Assembly: GCA_016795545.1 (NCBI GenBank)
Contig: JAEUGX010000015.1
Coordinates: 34,036 to 98,035, forward strand
Direction of reading: 5' to 3'
DNA length: 64,000 bases
Source: Opitutaceae bacterium
GTDB taxonomy: Bacteria > Verrucomicrobiota > Verrucomicrobiia > Opitutales > Opitutaceae
Part shown: piece after piece, positions 62,287 through 64,000 of the stretch
Layout of the letters: every line of letters begins with the position of its first letter
How positions within the stretch are numbered: position 1 is the stretch's first letter
Position numbers and translations under genes: made by a program
Notes under the pieces: generated by a model
Database searches by the model: none
Told to the model about the DNA's origin: nothing
Seen by the model: only the letters and a program-made list of their open reading frames with translations

Positions 62287-64000
62287 ATGCAAAACTCATT
62301 CGTAAGACTGCTCGTCCTCACGGTGGCCGCGGCGCTGGCCGTTGCCACGGCGCCCATCGCCCGCGCCCAAGGCGTCGTTTCCTCCGGCATCACCGGAACC
62401 CTGGCGGATGACGCCGGCAAGCCCGTCGCGGGGGCCACCGTCACCGCGCTGCACGTGCCGACGAACACCAGCTACAGCGCCGTTTCCAACGCGGCCGGCC
62501 GTTTCAGCTTCCGCGGCCTGCGGGTCGGCGGTCCGTACACGATTTCCGCCCAGGCCCAGGGTTATGAAGTGCGCAGCCTCAGCAACGTCGACACGATCCT
62601 CGGCGAGGACACCGATGTCTCGCTCATCGCCCAGAAAGAAGTGCTGGAGCTCGAAAAGTTCGTCGCGGTCGGCAGCCGGACGACGCTGGACGCGAACGCC
62701 ACCGGCGCGGGCTCGGTGCTCAGCAGCCGCCGCATCGCGACGCAGCCGACGGCGAGCCGGTCGTTCGCCGACATGATGAAGACCAATCCGTTCGTCGCGA
62801 TCCGGGCGTTCCCCCAGGTGACGGCGCTCGGCATGAACAACCGCTACAACAGCATCACGCTCGACGGCGCCCGGATCAACGACCAGTTCGGCCTCGCCAG
62901 CGCCGGCCTCCTGTCCCTGAAAAATCCGTTTTCCCTGGACGCGGTGGAACAGTTCAGCATCTCGCTGACCCCCTACGATGTGACGCAGAGCGGGTTCGCC
63001 GGCGCCTCGGTGAACGTGGTGAGCAAGAGCGGCACCAACGTTTTCCATGGTTCGGCCTATTACATCTACACCTCGGACCAGTGGCAGGGGAAGGATGTCT
63101 CCGGCACGACGGCCGGGACCCGTGCGACCAAGTTCTACGACCGCACCTGGGGCGCGACCCTGGGCGGCCCGATCATCAAGGATAAGCTCTTTTTCTTCCT
63201 GAACTACGAGAAGGTCAACAACCCCTCCGGCGCGCCCTCCAATCCCGGGTTCAATCCGGATCCGGCCTTCCTGACCTTCATCCAGGCCCAGATCGCCGCC
63301 CTCCCCGGCAAGCCCGATCTCGGCACCTACGGCGGCGCGGGCGCCAACCTCGAGACCGACACGAAGCGCCTGGCGAAGCTCGACTGGCAGATCACCAACG
63401 ACCACCGCCTGACCGTGCGCTACAGCGACACCGAAGGCTCGCGGCCGAACTTCGGCAGCTTCAATCCGGGTACCGGGTTCAGCAACAACATCTCGATGCC
63501 CGGCGTGTCGAACACCGGTTACAACAACGGCATCACCAGCCTTTCGTCCTCCTATTATAGCCTCGCGATCCTCGAGGAGGTCTGGGCCGCGCAGCTCTTC
63601 AGCAGCTGGTCGCCCGATTTCAAGACCCAGTTCAACTTCTCGAAGAACGACTCCTCGTCGCTCCGCACGACACCCGCGATCTTCCCGGAAATCCGCATCC
63701 TCAACGTGCCGGGCACCTCGGTGACCACCGGAGCCCCCGTCAGCACCTCGAATGCCTTCAGCTTCGGCACCGAGGTCAGCAGCATGGGCAACGGCGGCAT
63801 TTTCAACACGATCAGCTACGGCGGCATCGCCGACTACACCTGGCGGAATATCGACTTCAAGGCCGGCTTTGACCACGAGGAGACCGACTTCGAGAACCTG
63901 TTCCGCGCCGGCTCCTACGGCGTCTTCGCCTACAACTACAGCCCCACGCTGAACCTGGCCACGGACGCCCCGCTCAGCTTCGCCCGCTCAGTCGCGCAGA
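62287..64000 (+). CDS. TonB-dependent receptor with N-terminal carboxypeptidase-like domain (3' end beyond window)
   Basis: The first 571 residues of a large Oar/CarboxypepD-type TonB receptor; the frame is still open at 64000. A signal peptide (MQNSFVRLLVLTVAAALAVA...ARAQ) is followed by a carboxypeptidase regulatory-like domain (about 37-115: GTLADDAGKPVAGATVTALH), then the plug (LDGARINDQFG, AGASVNVVSKSGTNVFHGSAY) and the first barrel strands (WGATLGGPIIKDKLFFFLNYEK). These receptors in Verrucomicrobia and Acidobacteria import oligosaccharides or proteins. The substrate is unknown, and it is not linked to the 9.4-kb receptor. Confidence 0.92.
   Translation, partial: MQNSFVRLLVLTVAAALAVATAPIARAQGVVSSGITGTLADDAGKPVAGATVTALHVPTNTSYSAVSNAAGRFSFRGLRVGGPYTISAQAQGYEVRSLSNVDTILGEDTDVSLIAQKEVLELEKFVAVGSRTTLDANATGAGSVLSSRRIATQPTASRSFADMMKTNPFVAIRAFPQVTALGMNNRYNSITLDGARINDQFGLASAGLLSLKNPFSLDAVEQFSISLTPYDVTQSGFAGASVNVVSKSGTNVFHGSAYYIYTSDQWQGKDVSGTTAGTRATKFYDRTWGATLGGPIIKDKLFFFLNYEKVNNPSGAPSNPGFNPDPAFLTFIQAQIAALPGKPDLGTYGGAGANLETDTKRLAKLDWQITNDHRLTVRYSDTEGSRPNFGSFNPGTGFSNNISMPGVSNTGYNNGITSLSSSYYSLAILEEVWAAQLFSSWSPDFKTQFNFSKNDSSSLRTTPAIFPEIRILNVPGTSVTTGAPVSTSNAFSFGTEVSSMGNGGIFNTISYGGIADYTWRNIDFKAGFDHEETDFENLFRAGSYGVFAYNYSPTLNLATDAPLSFARSVAQ

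Noticed and set aside
62296..63876. 526-residue minus-strand ORF over the TonB receptor start
   Set aside because: The plus-strand frame gives a signal peptide, carboxypeptidase-like domain and plug; the minus frame has no recognisable motif.

Overview
The window comes from a high-GC, Gram-negative-type chromosome. The best fit is a member of the Verrucomicrobia, probably Opitutaceae. The reasons are outer-membrane TonB-dependent receptors with 'SPFTVTT'-type plug linkers, sulfatase and glycoside hydrolase genes, an amidophosphoribosyltransferase of the long Bacteroidetes-like type, and repeated palindromic intergenic elements. This assignment is inferred from protein style, not from a marker gene. 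No rRNA, integrase, transposase, prophage or CRISPR array is visible.

Layout. 1-2.9 kb: 3' part of a pyruvate carboxylase gene. 3.2-22.9 kb: a divergent catabolic locus of 16 genes. Leftward from a GntR regulator (15395-16378) run a GH36-like hydrolase, a sulfatase, a TonB receptor, a GH127-like zinc-thiolate glycosidase, an SDR dehydrogenase, lutA, lutB, lutC and a cupin. Rightward run a COG3618 lactonase, a second SDR, a RhaT-type sugar/proton symporter and glcD, glcE, glcF. The simplest reading is outer-membrane capture and desulfation/hydrolysis of a sulfated glycan. The released deoxysugar would be imported by the RhaT homologue and oxidised without phosphorylation (dehydrogenase, lactonase, second dehydrogenase) to pyruvate plus a 2-hydroxyacid, which LutABC and GlcDEF oxidise further. 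The dehydratase and the last cleavage enzyme of such a route are not in the window. 22.9-26.7 kb: a decayed outer-membrane beta-barrel gene, a BNR/sialidase-fold protein and a protein made of two SGNH hydrolase domains in tandem.

26.7-38.7 kb: housekeeping and mixed genes: tRNA-Gly(GCC) with its terminator, glnD, an orphan double-GAF histidine kinase, a small cupin, an HNH endonuclease, a Tat-exported protein of unknown function, two divergently transcribed DEAD-box helicases and a TlpA-like thioredoxin. 38.7-47.5 kb: purine genes purM and purF (leftward), purL (rightward, single-chain form) and a purine nucleoside phosphorylase. A perfect-armed inverted repeat lies in the purF-purL divergent promoter region.

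47.6-56.2 kb: membrane proteins (YdjM-like, a single-pass anchored protein, MATE exporter, DUF2834-like, DoxX), a MarR regulator facing doxX across two matching palindromes exactly 30 bp apart, peptidase T, a small lipoprotein, a pseudouridine synthase and an exported 5'-nucleotidase-like metallophosphatase. 56.4-61.4 kb: an arginine-succinyltransferase catabolic operon, M20 hydrolase-astA-astD-astB, in which the M20 enzyme may stand in for AstE. 61.4-64 kb: a HlyIII-family membrane protein and the start of a large TonB-dependent receptor with an N-terminal carboxypeptidase-like domain, cut by the window end.

Starts were usually moved inward from the longest ORF to the ATG that best fits the family length, the signal peptide or the upstream gene. 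Many long antisense ORFs exist because of the strong third-position GC bias, and they were left out.
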